A stretch of DNA of 64,000 bases from Candidatus Alistipes avicola (GTDB taxonomy: Bacteria > Bacteroidota > Bacteroidia > Bacteroidales > Rikenellaceae), in assembly GCA_019118565.1 (NCBI GenBank), contig DWYR01000013.1, positions 1 to 64,000 on the forward strand, given 5' to 3'. Below the pieces are notes generated by a model. It saw only the letters and a program-made list of their open reading frames with translations, ran no database searches and had not been told where the DNA came from. Position 1 is the first letter of the stretch. Every line of letters starts with the position of its first letter. Made by a program: the position numbers and the translations under genes. This document shows, piece after piece, positions 35,246 to 46,106 of the stretch.

Positions 35246-35260
35246 CTTTCTTACGTGTGT

Positions 35261-35887
35261 TTAGGCTAACATTGTGTTCAAAATATTCTCTGAGCCTTCG
35301 ACCATAACCAGTGCTGATGCATTCATCAACTCATAGGTATTTACGTTGGATGCCAGCACGGCTTTCACGTAAGGCAAGTTACGGCAAGAGAGCTGGAGGT
35401 TGGAATTCGATTCCGGCAATACCAGCAATACTTTCTTATCGGCTACTTTCAGAGCTTCGGCCATTGCTGCGATCGATTTGGTTTTGGGAGCATCCATCGT
35501 GAAGTTCTCCACTACGCAAATCGCACCGGCCTGGGCCTTGTAAGAGAGGGCGCTGCGACGAGCCAGCTGCTTCAGTTTCTTGTTCAGTTTGAAGCTATAG
35601 TCGCGGGGAACGGGTCCGAATACACGGCCACCACCACGGAACAATGGGCTCTTGATAGCACCTGCACGCGCACCGCCGGTACCTTTCTGGCGTTTGAGTT
35701 TGCGGGTAGAACCGGCAACCTCGTTGCGCTGCTTGGACTTGTGCGTACCCTGACGCTGATCGGCCAGGTACTGTTTCACGTCCAGATAGATAGCGTGGTC
35801 ATTAGCTTCCACGCCGAAAACAGCATCCGAAAGGACAACTTTACGGCCTGTCTCTTTTCCTTGTGTGTTTAATACAGCTAATTCCAT
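35261..35887 (-). CDS. rplD: 50S ribosomal protein L4
   Basis: A 208-residue protein whose long loop lines the tunnel. That loop is visible ([39 protein letters not shown]). In E. coli, L4 also regulates the S10 operon by attenuation and translation control. Two nt after rplC. Confidence 0.97.
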   Translation of the reverse strand: MELAVLNTQGKETGRKVVLSDAVFGVEANDHAIYLDVKQYLADQRQGTHKSKQRNEVAGSTRKLKRQKGTGGARAGAIKSPLFRGGGRVFGPVPRDYSFKLNKKLKQLARRSALSYKAQAGAICVVENFTMDAPKTKSIAAMAEALKVADKKVLLVLPESNSNLQLSCRNLPYVKAVLASNVNTYELMNASALVMVEGSENILNTMLA

Positions 35888-35889
35888 GA

Positions 35890-36504
35890 CTATTTCTCAA
35901 TTGTTAAGTAAGCACCTTTTGCACCCGGAATCGAACCCTTCACCAGAATGAGGTTGTTCTCCGGAATAACTTTCAATACCTTCAGGTTCAGAACCTTCAC
36001 CTGATCGCCGCCCATACGGCCCGGAAGACGTTTGCCGGGGAATACGCGCGAAGGATAGGACGATGCACCCAGCGAACCTGGTTTACGCTGACGGTTGTGC
36101 TGACCGTGGGTCTGACCGCCCACGCCGCCGAAACCGTGACGCTTCACAACGCCCTGAAAGCCTCTACCTTTCGAGATCCCTGTCACATCGACCCAATCCT
36201 CCTCCGAGAACATGTCGACGGTCAGCGTGTCACCCAGGTTTACTTCGGGCATCCCCTTGAACTCGGCCATTTTACGTTTGGGGGTCGTGCCGGCTTTCTT
36301 GAAGTGACCTAACAAACTGCTGGTGGTGTGCTTTTCACTTTTGTCGTCATAGGCAATCTGCACCGCTTCGTAGGAGTCCTTCTCCACGGTACGGATTTGC
36401 GTAACTACGCACGGGCCAGCCTCAATGACAGTGCATGGTATGTTCTTACCCTCGGCACTGTAAACGGAAGTCATTCCGATTTTCTTTCCAATAAGTCCTG
36501 ACAT
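35890..36504 (-). CDS. rplC: 50S ribosomal protein L3
   Basis: A 204-residue early-assembly protein. It starts [20 protein letters not shown] and has the finger reaching the peptidyl-transferase centre ([21 protein letters not shown] in outline) with the Gln that is N5-methylated in other bacteria. It is separated from rpsJ by 154 nt. Confidence 0.97.
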   Translation of the reverse strand: MSGLIGKKIGMTSVYSAEGKNIPCTVIEAGPCVVTQIRTVEKDSYEAVQIAYDDKSEKHTTSSLLGHFKKAGTTPKRKMAEFKGMPEVNLGDTLTVDMFSEEDWVDVTGISKGRGFQGVVKRHGFGGVGGQTHGQHNRQRKPGSLGASSYPSRVFPGKRLPGRMGGDQVKVLNLKVLKVIPENNLILVKGSIPGAKGAYLTIEK

Positions 36505-36597
36505 TTTGTCGAATTACGTGTTTGTTAATATATAAAAGTGATCTTTTCCTTCTTTGGGAATTCTCTGTGCGAAACCGCAAAATTCGGAAGAGTGCTA

Positions 36598-36622
36598 CCG
36601 CTCCGGTCACAAGACCGGGCGG
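36598..36622 (-). other. Strong hairpin in the rpsJ-rplC spacer
   Basis: In the 154-nt spacer, CCGC-T-CCGGTC pairs with GACCGG-GCGG over a 4-nt ACAA loop (10 bp with one bulged T). No U tract follows, so it is not a simple terminator. It sits where an S10-operon leader would be relative to rplC-rplD. Role unproven. Confidence 0.35.
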
Positions 36623-36658
36623 CGGCACGATCCGTATGCAATTCCGTCTCTCGAGCGA

Positions 36659-36964
36659 TCAGACTTTGATCTCTACCTCGACTCCCGAAGGAAGCTCCAG
36701 TTTCATCAGAGCGTCGATCGTCTTGGGAGTAGACGAATAGATGTCGAGAATCCGTTTGAACGTACAAAGCTGGAACTGCTCACGCGCTTTCTTGTTGACG
36801 AACGTCGAACGGTTCACGGTGAAAATCCGCTTGTGCGTCGGAAGGGGCACCGGTCCGCTCACTACGGCTCCCGTGCTCTTCACAGTCTTCACAATCTTCT
36901 CAGCCGACTTGTCGACAAGATTGTGGTCGAAAGACTTTAACTTAATTCTAATTTTCTGGTTCAT
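36659..36964 (-). CDS. rpsJ: 30S ribosomal protein S10
   Basis: A 101-residue head protein, also NusE in antitermination. It has [39 protein letters not shown] and the closing [16 protein letters not shown]. It follows fusA by 9 nt, so the str and S10 units are joined in this genome. Confidence 0.98.
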   Translation of the reverse strand: MNQKIRIKLKSFDHNLVDKSAEKIVKTVKSTGAVVSGPVPLPTHKRIFTVNRSTFVNKKAREQFQLCTFKRILDIYSSTPKTIDALMKLELPSGVEVEIKV

Positions 36965-36973
36965 ATGTTTTGC

Positions 36974-39088
36974 TTATTCTAATTCCTTACGTTTACCACT
37001 TGCCTTCTCGATAACCTCCTTGGCGATGTTAGCCGGAACTTCCTCGAAGTGAGAGAACTCCATGGAAGAGGTTGCACGGCCCGACGAGATCGTACGCAGT
37101 ACGGTCACGTAACCGAACATCTCTGCCAGAGGAACCTTGGCCTTCACTACGCGGGCGGTACCTTTCGACTCCATACCCGTTACCTGGCCACGACGTTTGT
37201 TCAAGTCGCCGATGATATCACCCATGTACTCTTCAGGGGTTACCACCTCGACGGACATGATAGGCTCCTTGATCACCGAACCTGCCTTGGGGGCTGCGTT
37301 GCGGTAACCGTTACGAGCAGCAATTTCGAATGAGAGTTGGTCTGAATCGACCGGGTGGAACGAACCATCCTTCAGGGTAACCTTCATCGAGTCCATCGTA
37401 TAACCGGCCAATGCACCGTTTGCCATGGCAGAAGCAAAACCCTTCTGTACGGCGGGGATGAACTCCTTCGGGATGTTACCGCCCTTCACCTCATCGATAA
37501 ACGTAAGACCCATCGGAGCGCCTTCGTCGGCGGGACCGATCTCGAAGATAATATCGGCGAACTTACCACGACCACCCGTCTGCTTCTTGAATACCTCACG
37601 GTGCTGAACGGTCTTGGTCAAGGCCTCCTTGTAGTTCACCTGAGGAGCACCCTGGTTGATCTCCACACCGAACTCACGACGCAGACGGTCAACGATGATA
37701 TCGAGGTGCAACTCACCCATACCGCTGATCACGGTCTGACCGCTGTCCTCATCGGTATGAACGGTAAAGGTAGGATCCTCCTCGGCCAGTTTTGCCAGAG
37801 CGATGCCCAGTTTGTCGAGGTCTTTCTGCGTCTTGGGCTCTACGGCCAAACCGATCACAGGCTCCGGGAAGGTCATCTGCTCCAGAACGATCGGTGCGTT
37901 CTCGGCGCACAACGTATCACCGGTGCGGATCTCCTTGAAACCGACTGCTGCACAGATGTCACCAGCCTCTACGAACTCCATCGGGTTCTGCTTGTTGGCG
38001 TGCATCTGATACAGACGGCTGATACGCTCACGTTTGCCGCTGCGAGAGTTCAATACATACGAACCGGCATCCAGACGACCCGAGTAAGCACGTACGAAGC
38101 AGAGACGACCTACGAAGGGGTCGGTTGCGATCTTGAATGCCAAACCGCAGAAAGGCTCATCCACCGAAGCATGGCGAATCTCCTCCTCATCGGTTTTCGG
38201 GTTAACACCGTGGATTGCAGGAACGTCCAGCGGAGAGGGCAGGAATGCCATCACACTGTCGAGCAGTTTCTGAACACCCTTGTTGTGGAACGAAGAACCG
38301 CACAACATGGGAACCAGTTTCATCTGAATGGTTGCCTTGCGGATCGCTGCGATCAGCTCGTCAGCCTCGATCGAAGCGGGATCCTCGAAGAATTTTTCCA
38401 GCAACGCGTCATCGACCGAAGCAACCTCCTCGATCAGCTTGTTACGCCACTCCTCGGCCTCAGCTTTCATCGATTCCGGGATCTCACGGATCTCGAAGTT
38501 GTCGCGAACGGTCTTGTCATCGAAGTAGTAGTATGCCTTATTATATATAAGGTCTACGATACCCTCGAATTTATCCTCTGCGCCGATCGGAAGAACGATC
38601 GGGAGAGCCGTAGCACCGAAGTGCTCCTTGATCTGGGCGCACACGGCGAAGAAGTCGGCACCCGTGCGGTCCATCTTGTTTACATATCCGATACGGGGGA
38701 CGTTGTACTTGTCTGCCTGACGCCATACGGTCTCCGACTGGGGCTCCACACCACCTACGGCGCAGAACGTTGCGATAGCACCGTCCAGTACGCGGAGCGA
38801 ACGCTCCACCTCTACCGTAAAGTCAACGTGTCCCGGGGTGTCGATCAGGTTGATCTGATACTGGTGTCCCTTGTACTGCCAGAAGGCAGTCGTTGCGGCC
38901 GAGGTGATCGTGATACCACGCTCCTGCTCCTGAACCATCCAGTCCATCGTGGCACCACCTTCGTGCACCTCGCCGATCTTGTGGGTTTTACCCGTATAGA
39001 AAAGAATTCGCTCGGACGTCGTGGTTTTACCGGCATCGATGTGAGCCATGATACCGATATTACGCGTATATTTTAAATCTCTTGCCAT
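36974..39088 (-). CDS. fusA: Translation elongation factor G
   Basis: A 704-residue ribosome translocase GTPase. G motifs: [15 protein letters not shown] (G1, about 16-30), the switch regions with [13 protein letters not shown] (G3) and NKMD (G4). Domain IV tip residues lie in the [20 protein letters not shown] neighbourhood and after. The C-terminal block [24 protein letters not shown] is intact. A full-length elongation-type EF-G in the str cluster. Confidence 0.98.
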   Translation of the reverse strand: MARDLKYTRNIGIMAHIDAGKTTTSERILFYTGKTHKIGEVHEGGATMDWMVQEQERGITITSAATTAFWQYKGHQYQINLIDTPGHVDFTVEVERSLRVLDGAIATFCAVGGVEPQSETVWRQADKYNVPRIGYVNKMDRTGADFFAVCAQIKEHFGATALPIVLPIGAEDKFEGIVDLIYNKAYYYFDDKTVRDNFEIREIPESMKAEAEEWRNKLIEEVASVDDALLEKFFEDPASIEADELIAAIRKATIQMKLVPMLCGSSFHNKGVQKLLDSVMAFLPSPLDVPAIHGVNPKTDEEEIRHASVDEPFCGLAFKIATDPFVGRLCFVRAYSGRLDAGSYVLNSRSGKRERISRLYQMHANKQNPMEFVEAGDICAAVGFKEIRTGDTLCAENAPIVLEQMTFPEPVIGLAVEPKTQKDLDKLGIALAKLAEEDPTFTVHTDEDSGQTVISGMGELHLDIIVDRLRREFGVEINQGAPQVNYKEALTKTVQHREVFKKQTGGRGKFADIIFEIGPADEGAPMGLTFIDEVKGGNIPKEFIPAVQKGFASAMANGALAGYTMDSMKVTLKDGSFHPVDSDQLSFEIAARNGYRNAAPKAGSVIKEPIMSVEVVTPEEYMGDIIGDLNKRRGQVTGMESKGTARVVKAKVPLAEMFGYVTVLRTISSGRATSSMEFSHFEEVPANIAKEVIEKASGKRKELE

Positions 39089-39096
39089 CTTCCGTA

Positions 39097-39573
39097 TTAG
39101 AATCTAAAGTGTGCAAACGCCTTGTTGGCCTCGGCCATACGGTGCATCTCCTCCTTACGTTTGAAGGCAGCACCCTGCTGGTTGTAAGCATCCACGATCT
39201 CGGCAGCGAGTTTTTCAGCCATCGACTTACCGGCGCGCTTACGCGAGTAAAGGACAAGGTTTTTCATGGAAATCGAAATCTTGCGCTCCGGTCTAACCTC
39301 CATAGGAACCTGGAAGGTCGCACCACCGATACGTTTCGACTTCACTTCGACTTGGGGTGTGATATTCTCAAGAGCCTGTTTCCAGATTTCCAGCGGAGAT
39401 TTATCAGCATCCTTCATCTTCTTGCCGACCAGTTCCAGAGAGTCATAGAAAATGGTGTAGGCAATACTCTTCTTTCCATCCAGCATAAGGTTGTTCACGA
39501 AACGCGTTACTGCGACATCGCCGAACTTCGGATCTGGAAGTAGAATTCGCTTTCTAGGCTTAGCTTTTCTCAT
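39097..39573 (-). CDS. rpsG: 30S ribosomal protein S7
   Basis: A 158-residue head organiser. It has [40 protein letters not shown] and [20 protein letters not shown]. Between rpsL and fusA as in the str operon. Confidence 0.98.
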   Translation of the reverse strand: MRKAKPRKRILLPDPKFGDVAVTRFVNNLMLDGKKSIAYTIFYDSLELVGKKMKDADKSPLEIWKQALENITPQVEVKSKRIGGATFQVPMEVRPERKISISMKNLVLYSRKRAGKSMAEKLAAEIVDAYNQQGAAFKRKEEMHRMAEANKAFAHFRF

Positions 39574-39617
39574 TGTTCTTGCTAAAAATTAATTGTTGCG
39601 TAGTCTTGGATTAGTTG

Positions 39618-39998
39618 TTACTTACCTGCTTTGGGTCGTTTTGCACCGTACTTGGAACGACGCTGACGACGTCCATCCACACCGGCGGAGTCGAGTGCAC
39701 CGCGAACCAGGTGGTAACGTACACCGGGGAGGTCCTTAACACGACCGCCACGTACCAATACGATAGAGTGCTCCTGCAAGTTGTGACCTTCGCCCGGAAT
39801 GTAGGCGTTGACCTCCTTGCCGTTCGTCAATCTTACACGTGCCACTTTACGCATAGCCGAGTTAGGCTTCTTGGGGGTCGTCGTATACACACGCGTGCAA
39901 ACGCCCCGGCGCTGAGGACACGCGGCCAATGCCGGAGACTTACTTTTGTCCTCCAGACTTACTCGGCCGTTTCTTACTAACTGCTGAATAGTAGGCAT
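39618..39998 (-). CDS. rpsL: 30S ribosomal protein S12
   Basis: A 126-residue decoding-centre protein. It starts [12 protein letters not shown] and holds the conserved [18 protein letters not shown] with the Lys that is the streptomycin-resistance site, and [21 protein letters not shown]. First gene of the minus-strand ribosomal supercluster; a -7 box lies at 40064-40071. Confidence 0.98.
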   Translation of the reverse strand: MPTIQQLVRNGRVSLEDKSKSPALAACPQRRGVCTRVYTTTPKKPNSAMRKVARVRLTNGKEVNAYIPGEGHNLQEHSIVLVRGGRVKDLPGVRYHLVRGALDSAGVDGRRQRRSKYGAKRPKAGK

Positions 39999-40063
39999 TT
40001 CTTACTGTTTTTGTCCTTTAAAATTGTTCTTAAATTTCAACTTCCATTGTCTAAAATGGACTG

Positions 40064-40071
40064 CAAAGATA
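40064..40071 (-). promoter_or_regulatory. -7 element of the ribosomal supercluster promoter (TATCTTTG)
   Basis: On the minus strand TATCTTTG matches TAnnTTTG, about 66 nt before the rpsL ATG. No TTTG at the -33 spacing. The rest of 40072-40366 is AT-rich and holds no gene I can support. Confidence 0.5.
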
Positions 40072-40366
40072 GGCATTTTTTCTGACTTTCCATATATTAG
40101 CGCAACTTTTTTACCCCGTTTTGCCTTGATTTTCCAGCATTTTACCGCATTTCGGCCTTATTCTCGATTCTTTTTTCTTATAGAAAATCAAAACAAATAA
40201 TCATTAATTTATATCAAAAATCATAATCAACTGATTATCAAACCGACAAAACAGATAGGAATCGACCCAAAACAGTCACATCATACAGCCGTCGGGGAAG
40301 CGGGAGCGAGACGAAGAAAACGCATTGCAGCGAATATTTCACGGCAAAATCCATATTCCGGCACCA

Positions 40367-40401
40367 TTTGATAAAGAGTTGCGATTTTTTCCCTATTTTT
40401 G
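40367..40401 (+). promoter_or_regulatory. Probable leuS promoter (TTTG-N23-TATTTTTG)
   Basis: TTTG at 40367-40370 and TATTTTTG at 40394-40401. The spacer of 23 nt is slightly long. It lies 29 nt before the leuS ATG. Confidence 0.5.
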
Positions 40402-40430
40402 TTCCCTAAACAAAATTACAACAACCGATT

Positions 40431-43187
40431 ATGGAGTACAATTTCAAAGAGATAGAGGCCAAATGGCAACGCCGCTGGAGAGAGGAGGGCACCTACCGTG
40501 TCGAGGTCGATCCTTCGCGCCCGAAATTCTACGTACTCGATATGTTCCCCTATCCTTCGGGTGCGGGACTGCACGTAGGACACCCGCTGGGTTACATCGC
40601 CTCGGACATCTACTCGCGTTACAAGCGCCAATGCGGATTCAACGTACTGCATCCGATGGGATACGACGCTTTCGGTCTGCCGGCCGAGCAGTACGCCATC
40701 CAGACGGGACAACACCCCGCCATCACCACCGAGCAGAACATCGCCCGCTACCGCGAGCAGCTGGACAAGATCGGATTTTCGTTCGACTGGAACCGCGAGA
40801 TCCGCACGTGCGATCCCGCCTACTATAAATGGACACAGTGGGCCTTCCTGAAGATGTTCGGCCACTACTACGACAACCGCACCAACCGTGCCGAGCCGAT
40901 CGAGAAGCTGATCGCCCATTTCGAGAAGGAGGGTACGCAGAATCTCGATGCCGCCTCGACCCACACGATGCAGTTCACGGCCGATGAGTGGCGCGCCAAG
41001 AGCGAGGAGGAGCGCGAGCAGATCCTGCAGAACTACCGTCTTGCCTTCCGGGCCGATACGATGGTAAACTGGTGCCCGCAGCTGGGAACGGTGCTGGCCA
41101 ACGACGAAGTGAAGGACGGCCTGTCGGTGCGCGGCGGATTCCCGGTAGAGCAGAAACGGATGAAACAGTGGCTGCTGCGTGTAACGGCCTATGCCCAGCG
41201 TATGTTGGACGGACTGGAGCGGCTCGAATGGAGCGACTCGCTGAAGGAGATCCAGCGTAACTGGATCGGCCGTTCGGAGGGAGCCCAGGTATTCTTCGAC
41301 ATCAAGGATTCGGAGCGCAAACTGGAGGTCTTCACCACCCGTCCCGATACCATTTTCGGAGTTACGTTCATGGTGATCGCCCCCGAACATGAATATGTAA
41401 ACGAACTCACCACGCCGGAACAGAAAGCTGCCGTCGAGGAGTACATCGCCCAGGCGAAGAAACGCTCCGAGCGCGAGCGCATCGCCGAGACCAAACGGGT
41501 CAGCGGCGTAGCAACGGGATCCTATGCAATCAACCCCTTCACGGGCAAGGCCATTCCGATCTATATTTCGGACTACGTGCTGGCCGGCTACGGAACGGGT
41601 GCCATCATGGCTGTTCCGGCCCACGACTCGCGCGACTACGCCTTCGCCCGCCACTTCGGACTGGAGATCATCCCCGTAGTCGAGGGCGGCGATCTGGAGA
41701 AGGCTTCGTACGATGCCAAATCGGGTTGCATGATCAACTCCGACTTCCTCAACGGACTGGATGTCAAGGAGGCCATCGGACGGATGTTTGCCGAGGTCGA
41801 GAAACGCGGACTCGGACGCCGGCTGGTAAACTACCGCCTGCGTGATGCGATCTTCTCGCGCCAGCGTTACTGGGGCGAGCCGATTCCGATCTATTATAAG
41901 GGAGAGACGGCCTACCCGCTCTCCGAGAAAGAGCTGCCGCTCGAACTCCCTCCGATCGACAACTTCGGCCCCACGAGCGAGGGCGAGCCGCCCCTGGCCC
42001 GCGTACCGGACTGGAAGACCGAAGAGGGTTACCCGCTCGAACTGTCGACCATGCCGGGCTTTGCCGGTTCGTCGGCCTACTTCCTGCGCTACATGGATCC
42101 GCACAACGACCAGGCGCTGGTCGATCGCAAGGTCGACGAATACTGGCGCAACGTGGATCTCTACGTGGGCGGTATCGAACACGCAACCGGGCACCTGATG
42201 TACTCCCGCTTCTGGAACATGTTCCTCTACGATCTGGGGTACGTCTGCGAACCGGAGCCATTCAAGAAACTGGTGAACCAGGGTATGATCCAGGGTCGTT
42301 CGAACTTCGTTTACCGCATTGCGGGTACCAACCGTTTCGTATCGCTCGGCCTGAAGGATCAATATCAGACACAGGAGATCCACGTGGATGTGAACATCGT
42401 CCACAACGACCTGCTCGACATCGAGGCCTTCCGCAACTGGCGTCCCGAATTCAAGGATGCGGAGTTCGAACTCGAGGATGGGAAATACATCTGCGGCTGG
42501 GCGATCGAGAAGATGTCCAAGTCGATGTTCAACGTGGTGAACCCGGACTACATCGTCGACAACTACGGTGCCGATACGCTGCGTATGTACGAGATGTTCC
42601 TCGGCCCGCTCGAGCAGTCGAAACCGTGGGATACGAACGGCATCGACGGTGTGCACAAGTTCCTGCGCCGTTTCTGGGCACTCTTCTACAACCGCGACGG
42701 ACAGTTGCTCCTCACGGACGAGAAGGCAACCGAGAGCGAGCTGAAGACGCTGCACAAGACGATCCGCAAGGTACGCGAGGATATCGAGAACTTCTCGTTC
42801 AACACCTCGGTGGCAGCCTTCATGATCTGCCTGAACGAGTTGGGAGGTTGTTCGAAACGCGAGATTCTGGAGCCGCTGACCGTCCTGCTGGCCCCCTTCG
42901 CTCCCCACATCACCGAGGAGTTGTGGCACGTATTGGGACACAACGAAACGGTTTGCAGCGCCCCCTACCCCGAGTATGACGAGAAACTGCTCACCGAAAG
43001 TGCATTCGAATACCCCATATCGGTGAACGGTAAACTGCGCTTCAAGAAGAAGTACCCGCTCACGCTGACACCGGCCGAGATCCAGGCCGATATCGTCCAG
43101 GCGGAGGGGGCACGCAAGTGGCTCGAGGGGAAAACCGCCAAGAAGATCATTGTCGTTCCGGGCAAGATCATCAACATCGTGATCTAA
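40431..43187 (+). CDS. leuS: Leucyl-tRNA synthetase
   Basis: Class I enzyme charging tRNA-Leu, 918 residues. The HIGH-type motif is [12 protein letters not shown] (about 43-54) and KMSKS is at about 694-698. The CP1 editing domain is present between them ([14 protein letters not shown] and the later [11 protein letters not shown] with the editing Asp). It is longer than the E. coli enzyme (860). Single gene with promoter and terminator; a tRNA-Leu substrate gene lies in the same window at 3367. Confidence 0.98.
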   Translation: MEYNFKEIEAKWQRRWREEGTYRVEVDPSRPKFYVLDMFPYPSGAGLHVGHPLGYIASDIYSRYKRQCGFNVLHPMGYDAFGLPAEQYAIQTGQHPAITTEQNIARYREQLDKIGFSFDWNREIRTCDPAYYKWTQWAFLKMFGHYYDNRTNRAEPIEKLIAHFEKEGTQNLDAASTHTMQFTADEWRAKSEEEREQILQNYRLAFRADTMVNWCPQLGTVLANDEVKDGLSVRGGFPVEQKRMKQWLLRVTAYAQRMLDGLERLEWSDSLKEIQRNWIGRSEGAQVFFDIKDSERKLEVFTTRPDTIFGVTFMVIAPEHEYVNELTTPEQKAAVEEYIAQAKKRSERERIAETKRVSGVATGSYAINPFTGKAIPIYISDYVLAGYGTGAIMAVPAHDSRDYAFARHFGLEIIPVVEGGDLEKASYDAKSGCMINSDFLNGLDVKEAIGRMFAEVEKRGLGRRLVNYRLRDAIFSRQRYWGEPIPIYYKGETAYPLSEKELPLELPPIDNFGPTSEGEPPLARVPDWKTEEGYPLELSTMPGFAGSSAYFLRYMDPHNDQALVDRKVDEYWRNVDLYVGGIEHATGHLMYSRFWNMFLYDLGYVCEPEPFKKLVNQGMIQGRSNFVYRIAGTNRFVSLGLKDQYQTQEIHVDVNIVHNDLLDIEAFRNWRPEFKDAEFELEDGKYICGWAIEKMSKSMFNVVNPDYIVDNYGADTLRMYEMFLGPLEQSKPWDTNGIDGVHKFLRRFWALFYNRDGQLLLTDEKATESELKTLHKTIRKVREDIENFSFNTSVAAFMICLNELGGCSKREILEPLTVLLAPFAPHITEELWHVLGHNETVCSAPYPEYDEKLLTESAFEYPISVNGKLRFKKKYPLTLTPAEIQADIVQAEGARKWLEGKTAKKIIVVPGKIINIVI

Positions 43188-43207
43188 CCACAAACCGAGA
43201 TAGAAGA

Positions 43208-43245
43208 AAACGAGCTGCAGGATTTCCGACAGCTCGTTTCTTTTT
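43208..43245 (+). terminator. Intrinsic terminator of leuS
   Basis: AAACGAGCTG and CAGCTCGTTT form a 10-bp stem around 12 nt, followed by CTTTTT. It begins 20 nt after the leuS stop. Confidence 0.85.
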
Positions 43246-43309
43246 GCCGACTCGATACCCGCGCATCCAAACAAGCCTCCACTTGCAAGCAAAAATATCG
43301 GCAGGAATA

Positions 43310-43342
43310 TTTGGTTTATATTATAAACTTATTTATATTTAC
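43310..43342 (+). promoter_or_regulatory. Possible promoter of the DUF2141 gene (TTTG-N21-TATATTTA)
   Basis: TTTG at 43310-43313, 21 nt, TATATTTA at 43335-43342 (last G replaced by A). The gene starts 88 nt downstream. Confidence 0.4.
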
Positions 43343-43430
43343 CAGCAGAAAAAGGAGCAGAGCGGAGAGAGACTTCGTTTTTTTATTCTCCTTTTAGTTT
43401 ATTTTATAAACCAGTTAAATATTTAGAGTC

Positions 43431-43814
43431 ATGAAAAAGATGATCCTTGCATTTGCCATGCTGCTTGCCGGAACGGGAGTTCCGAGACTTTTTGCGCAAA
43501 CCGGGAATCCGGTAACTTTCGAGGTGACGAACATCCCTTCCGAGCAGGGGAAAGTACTGCTGACCACGCAGAACGGTGAGTACTACGGGATAGTCGACGT
43601 AACGGTCCCGACCACCACGATCCAGTTGGAGGGGATTCCCAACGGGGAGTACACCGTTTACGTATTCCACGATGCCAACAACAACTTCACGCTGGACCGC
43701 GACGGGGAGGATATCCCGGTCGAGTATTGCGCCACGCAACAGATCGAGGTAACGGATGCCCGGAAAACATTTCAGATCAAGCTGGAGAACATCCGGGAGC
43801 GAATGAACCATTAG
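43431..43814 (+). CDS. Secreted DUF2141-like protein
   Basis: A 127-residue exported protein. The signal peptide is MKKMILAFAMLLAGTGVPRLFAQ. The mature part is one beta-sandwich with the DUF2141 pattern: early strand VTFEVTNIPSEQGKVLL, then IPNGEYTVYVFHDANNN with the conserved H-D-x-N block, and FTLDRDGEDIPVEY. DUF2141 proteins are periplasmic or surface proteins of unknown function, widespread in Bacteroidetes. It is alone, between the leuS terminator and the RNA-like region. Confidence 0.82.
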   Translation: MKKMILAFAMLLAGTGVPRLFAQTGNPVTFEVTNIPSEQGKVLLTTQNGEYYGIVDVTVPTTTIQLEGIPNGEYTVYVFHDANNNFTLDRDGEDIPVEYCATQQIEVTDARKTFQIKLENIRERMNH

Positions 43815-43896
43815 TTTATCCCCGTCCCGACAATGAGCCGGAAAATCCTTCGCAAATTCCGCCGCCGTAAAGATACTTCACACACAATAATTTTCG

Positions 43897-43904
43897 TATA
43901 TTTG
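43897..43904 (+). promoter_or_regulatory. -7 element TATATTTG with no downstream gene
   Basis: An exact TAnnTTTG match in an intergenic stretch. No ORF of any size follows on this strand before the flavodoxin terminator. It is the best reason to suspect a non-coding transcript starting near 43910. Confidence 0.5.
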
Positions 43905-43909
43905 TCTGT

Positions 43910-44076
43910 GAAGCGTATGATTCCGGGGGTGAATTGAATCTTGCTATCCCTCGCGGGTGATGGGGGCATTGGACCAAAGACTGGGCTCGATACAGCGGAT
44001 GAGTACGTTAACCCGAAGCAGCGGTATGACACTGGCTATCCAAGGCGTTGAGAATGCACGATGACGGGTTCACCGG
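43910..44076 (+). ncRNA. Candidate structured non-coding RNA
   Basis: No protein frame is present. Nested complementary segments are visible. CCGG plus GGTGAA (43923-43933) pair with TTCA and CCGG (44069-44076), closing the region. GC-A-TTGGA (43966-43973) pairs with TCCAA-G-GC (44039-44046). ATCCC/GGGT-AT (43946-43961) makes a hairpin with a TCGC loop. The repeat CAGCGG-A-TGA / CAGCGG-TA-TGA occurs twice (near 43993 and 44019). A promoter box precedes it. I considered 4.5S, 6S, tmRNA and RNase P and could not match their conserved cores. Downstream 44077-44175 has no gene either. Confidence 0.4.
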
Positions 44077-44175
44077 CAAACAAGAGTACGTCCGGACGCA
44101 AAGACATGCCGCTACGATTTTTTTCGAGCACAGGGCTCGCGAAAGAAGAGATACGAACAACGGACGTGTCGAACC

Positions 44176-44206
44176 AAAAAGGGAGGTGGCTGTACAGCCA
44201 CCTCCC
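44176..44206 (-). terminator. Flavodoxin terminator (26-nt palindrome)
   Basis: GGGAGGTGGCTG and CAGCCACCTCCC form a perfect 12-bp stem with TA at the tip, followed on the minus strand by TTTTTGG. It lies 25 nt after the flavodoxin stop. Confidence 0.85.
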
Positions 44207-44230
44207 GTCCTCTTCTGCCGCCACCCGGAG

Positions 44231-44719
44231 CTATCCGATGGCAGCTACCCACAGCTCCATCCGCATTTCGTTCTCCGCCTCGGATGCGCTCTCATCGATA
44301 GCCCATCCAATCACCTTGCCATCCCGACAGATACGGGAACAGCAACCTTCGTACTCGGAAGCCTCCAATTCCCCTACAAAGAGGCATCCCGAAGAGGCCA
44401 GTCCGTCGCGGATCTCAGCCATGGCATCGCAAAAGGTATCCCCGTAGACTCCGGCATCGCCGCAGCCGAACAGGGCCACGCGGCAACCGCTCAAATCGAC
44501 CTCTTTCAGCCGCGGCAGGAAAACACTCCAGTCATCCTGCAACTCGCCGGCGCCCCAGGTCGAGGAGCCGAGCAGCAACAGATCGTACTCCTTCACCTTT
44601 TCGGCAGGAGTATCAGCCACGTTATGAACGTCGGGAGGGGCTATGCCGAGCCTTTCGGCAATCTTTGCAGCCGCCGCTTCGGTCGAACCGGTCGTGCTGC
44701 CGAAAAATATTCCAGTCAT
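44231..44719 (-). CDS. fldA: Flavodoxin
   Basis: A 162-residue FMN electron carrier. The P-loop for FMN phosphate is GSTTGSTEAAA (7-17). The aromatic FMN-stacking loops are in SSTWGAGELQDDW (Trp, about 53-65) and CGDAGVYGDTF (Tyr about 98). It has long-chain flavodoxin length, with the 20-residue insert near the C-terminal half (GELEASEYEGCCSRICRDG). I start at MTGIFFGS; the frame extends 20 codons upstream but with no recognisable sequence. Single gene, ended by a strong hairpin. Confidence 0.94.
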   Translation of the reverse strand: MTGIFFGSTTGSTEAAAAKIAERLGIAPPDVHNVADTPAEKVKEYDLLLLGSSTWGAGELQDDWSVFLPRLKEVDLSGCRVALFGCGDAGVYGDTFCDAMAEIRDGLASSGCLFVGELEASEYEGCCSRICRDGKVIGWAIDESASEAENEMRMELWVAAIG

Positions 44720-44866
44720 CACTGTAAAATTTAATCTAAAACTACGACAGCAAAGGAAGACGATTCGAACGCTCTGCACAATCGCCTCTTTTCGGGATTC
44801 GAGGGAACACTTCTCCCCACTTCACGCATCACCTGTTCTGGGGAGGAGAGATTCGTACGCACTCAT

Positions 44867-44897
44867 TTTCAGAATTCAGAGCTTTTTCGTATCTTTG
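44867..44897 (+). promoter_or_regulatory. prfA promoter (TTTC-N19-TATCTTTG)
   Basis: TTTC at 44867-44870 (one base off), 19 nt, TATCTTTG at 44890-44897. It gives an 85-nt 5' UTR to the chosen prfA start. The rest of the 44720-44985 spacer shows no gene. Confidence 0.6.
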
Positions 44898-44985
44898 CCC
44901 GGTGAATAATCCGCACAAGGGTTCCGCAAAAGATGCAACCGCGTGCCTGCATTCGCTTTCACACCAAGAATCTCGATTTTCCACT

Positions 44986-46071
44986 ATGGCAGACAACTCG
45001 ATCCTCAGCCGGTTAGACGGCCTGAAACTGAAATACGAAGAGATCGGTCAGAAACTGACAGACCCCGAAGTAATCGCCGATGTCAAACAGTTCATCCAGC
45101 TCACGAAGGAGTACAAGGAGCTCGAACCGATCATTCACAGTTCGGAGCGTTACCGCACGGCCCTGGCCAACCTGGCCGAAGCCAAAGACGTACTGGTCAA
45201 TGACAAGGACGAGGAGATGCGCGAAATGGCCCGTGAGGAGATCGCATCGCTCGAGCCCGAAATCGCATCGCTCGAGGAGGAGATCAAACTGCTGCTGATC
45301 CCGAAGGACCCGCAGGATGCCAAGAACGCGATCATGGAGATCCGCGGCGGTACGGGTGGCGACGAGGCTGCCATCTTCGCCGGCGACCTGCTGCGTATGT
45401 ATACCAAGTATATCGAATCAAAAGGGTGGCGTTACGAGATCACCTCTTCCTCCGAAGGTGCAGCCGGCGGATTCAAGGAAGTCGTCATGAAGGTCACGGG
45501 AGAGAACGTCTACGGCACACTCAAATATGAATCGGGCGTACACCGCGTACAGCGCGTACCGCAAACCGAGACCCAGGGTCGCGTCCACACCTCGGCCGCT
45601 TCGGTAGCCGTGCTGCCCGAAGCCGAGGAGTTCGACGTGGAGATCTCGATGAACGACATCCGCAAGGATATCTTCTGCGCGTCGGGACCGGGCGGACAGT
45701 CCGTCAATACGACCTATTCGGCCATCCGTCTGACCCATATCCCGACGGGTATCGTCGTGCAGTGCCAGGATCAGAAGTCCCAGCTCAAGAACTTCGACAA
45801 GGCATTCGAGGAGTTGCGTACGCGTGTCTTCAACCTCGAATATTCGAAATATCTCGACGAGATCGCCTCGAAACGTAAGACGATGGTTTCGACCGGAGAC
45901 CGTTCGGCCAAGATCCGTACCTACAACTATCCGCAGGGACGTATCACCGACCACCGCATCAACTACACGATCTACAACCTGGCAGCCTTCATGGATGGCG
46001 ACATTCAGGATTGCATCGACCACCTGATCGTAGCGGAGAACGCCGAGCGACTCAAGGAGAGTGAACTGTAA
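44986..46071 (+). CDS. prfA: Peptide chain release factor 1
   Basis: Recognises UAA and UAG stop codons, 361 residues. The catalytic GGQ is at 236-238 (GPGGQSVNT). The codon-reading tripeptide is in RVPQTETQG, where E. coli has PAT. The start [10 protein letters not shown] is chosen as the family start; a frame opening at 44902 would add 28 residues unlike RF1 N-termini. The gene is followed by the MGMT-family gene 35 nt from its chosen start. Confidence 0.97.
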   Translation: MADNSILSRLDGLKLKYEEIGQKLTDPEVIADVKQFIQLTKEYKELEPIIHSSERYRTALANLAEAKDVLVNDKDEEMREMAREEIASLEPEIASLEEEIKLLLIPKDPQDAKNAIMEIRGGTGGDEAAIFAGDLLRMYTKYIESKGWRYEITSSSEGAAGGFKEVVMKVTGENVYGTLKYESGVHRVQRVPQTETQGRVHTSAASVAVLPEAEEFDVEISMNDIRKDIFCASGPGGQSVNTTYSAIRLTHIPTGIVVQCQDQKSQLKNFDKAFEELRTRVFNLEYSKYLDEIASKRKTMVSTGDRSAKIRTYNYPQGRITDHRINYTIYNLAAFMDGDIQDCIDHLIVAENAERLKESEL

Positions 46072-46106
46072 AAAGACGCTTGCAACAGACACAACCGAAA
46101 CAGGCC

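Noticed and set aside
37355..39076. A 573-codon frame antisense to fusA
   Set aside because: Same reason. EF-G on the minus strand is full length and conserved; the plus-strand frame is a by-product of its codon usage.
40416..43292. A 958-codon frame antisense to leuS
   Set aside because: It is a shadow frame caused by the GC-rich codon choice of leuS. The leuS strand has complete class I motifs, and the antisense translation has no recognisable domain.
44176..44206. A 26-nt palindrome as an operator site
   Set aside because: It is followed on the minus strand by TTTTTGG and sits 25 nt after the flavodoxin stop, so it is best read as a terminator.
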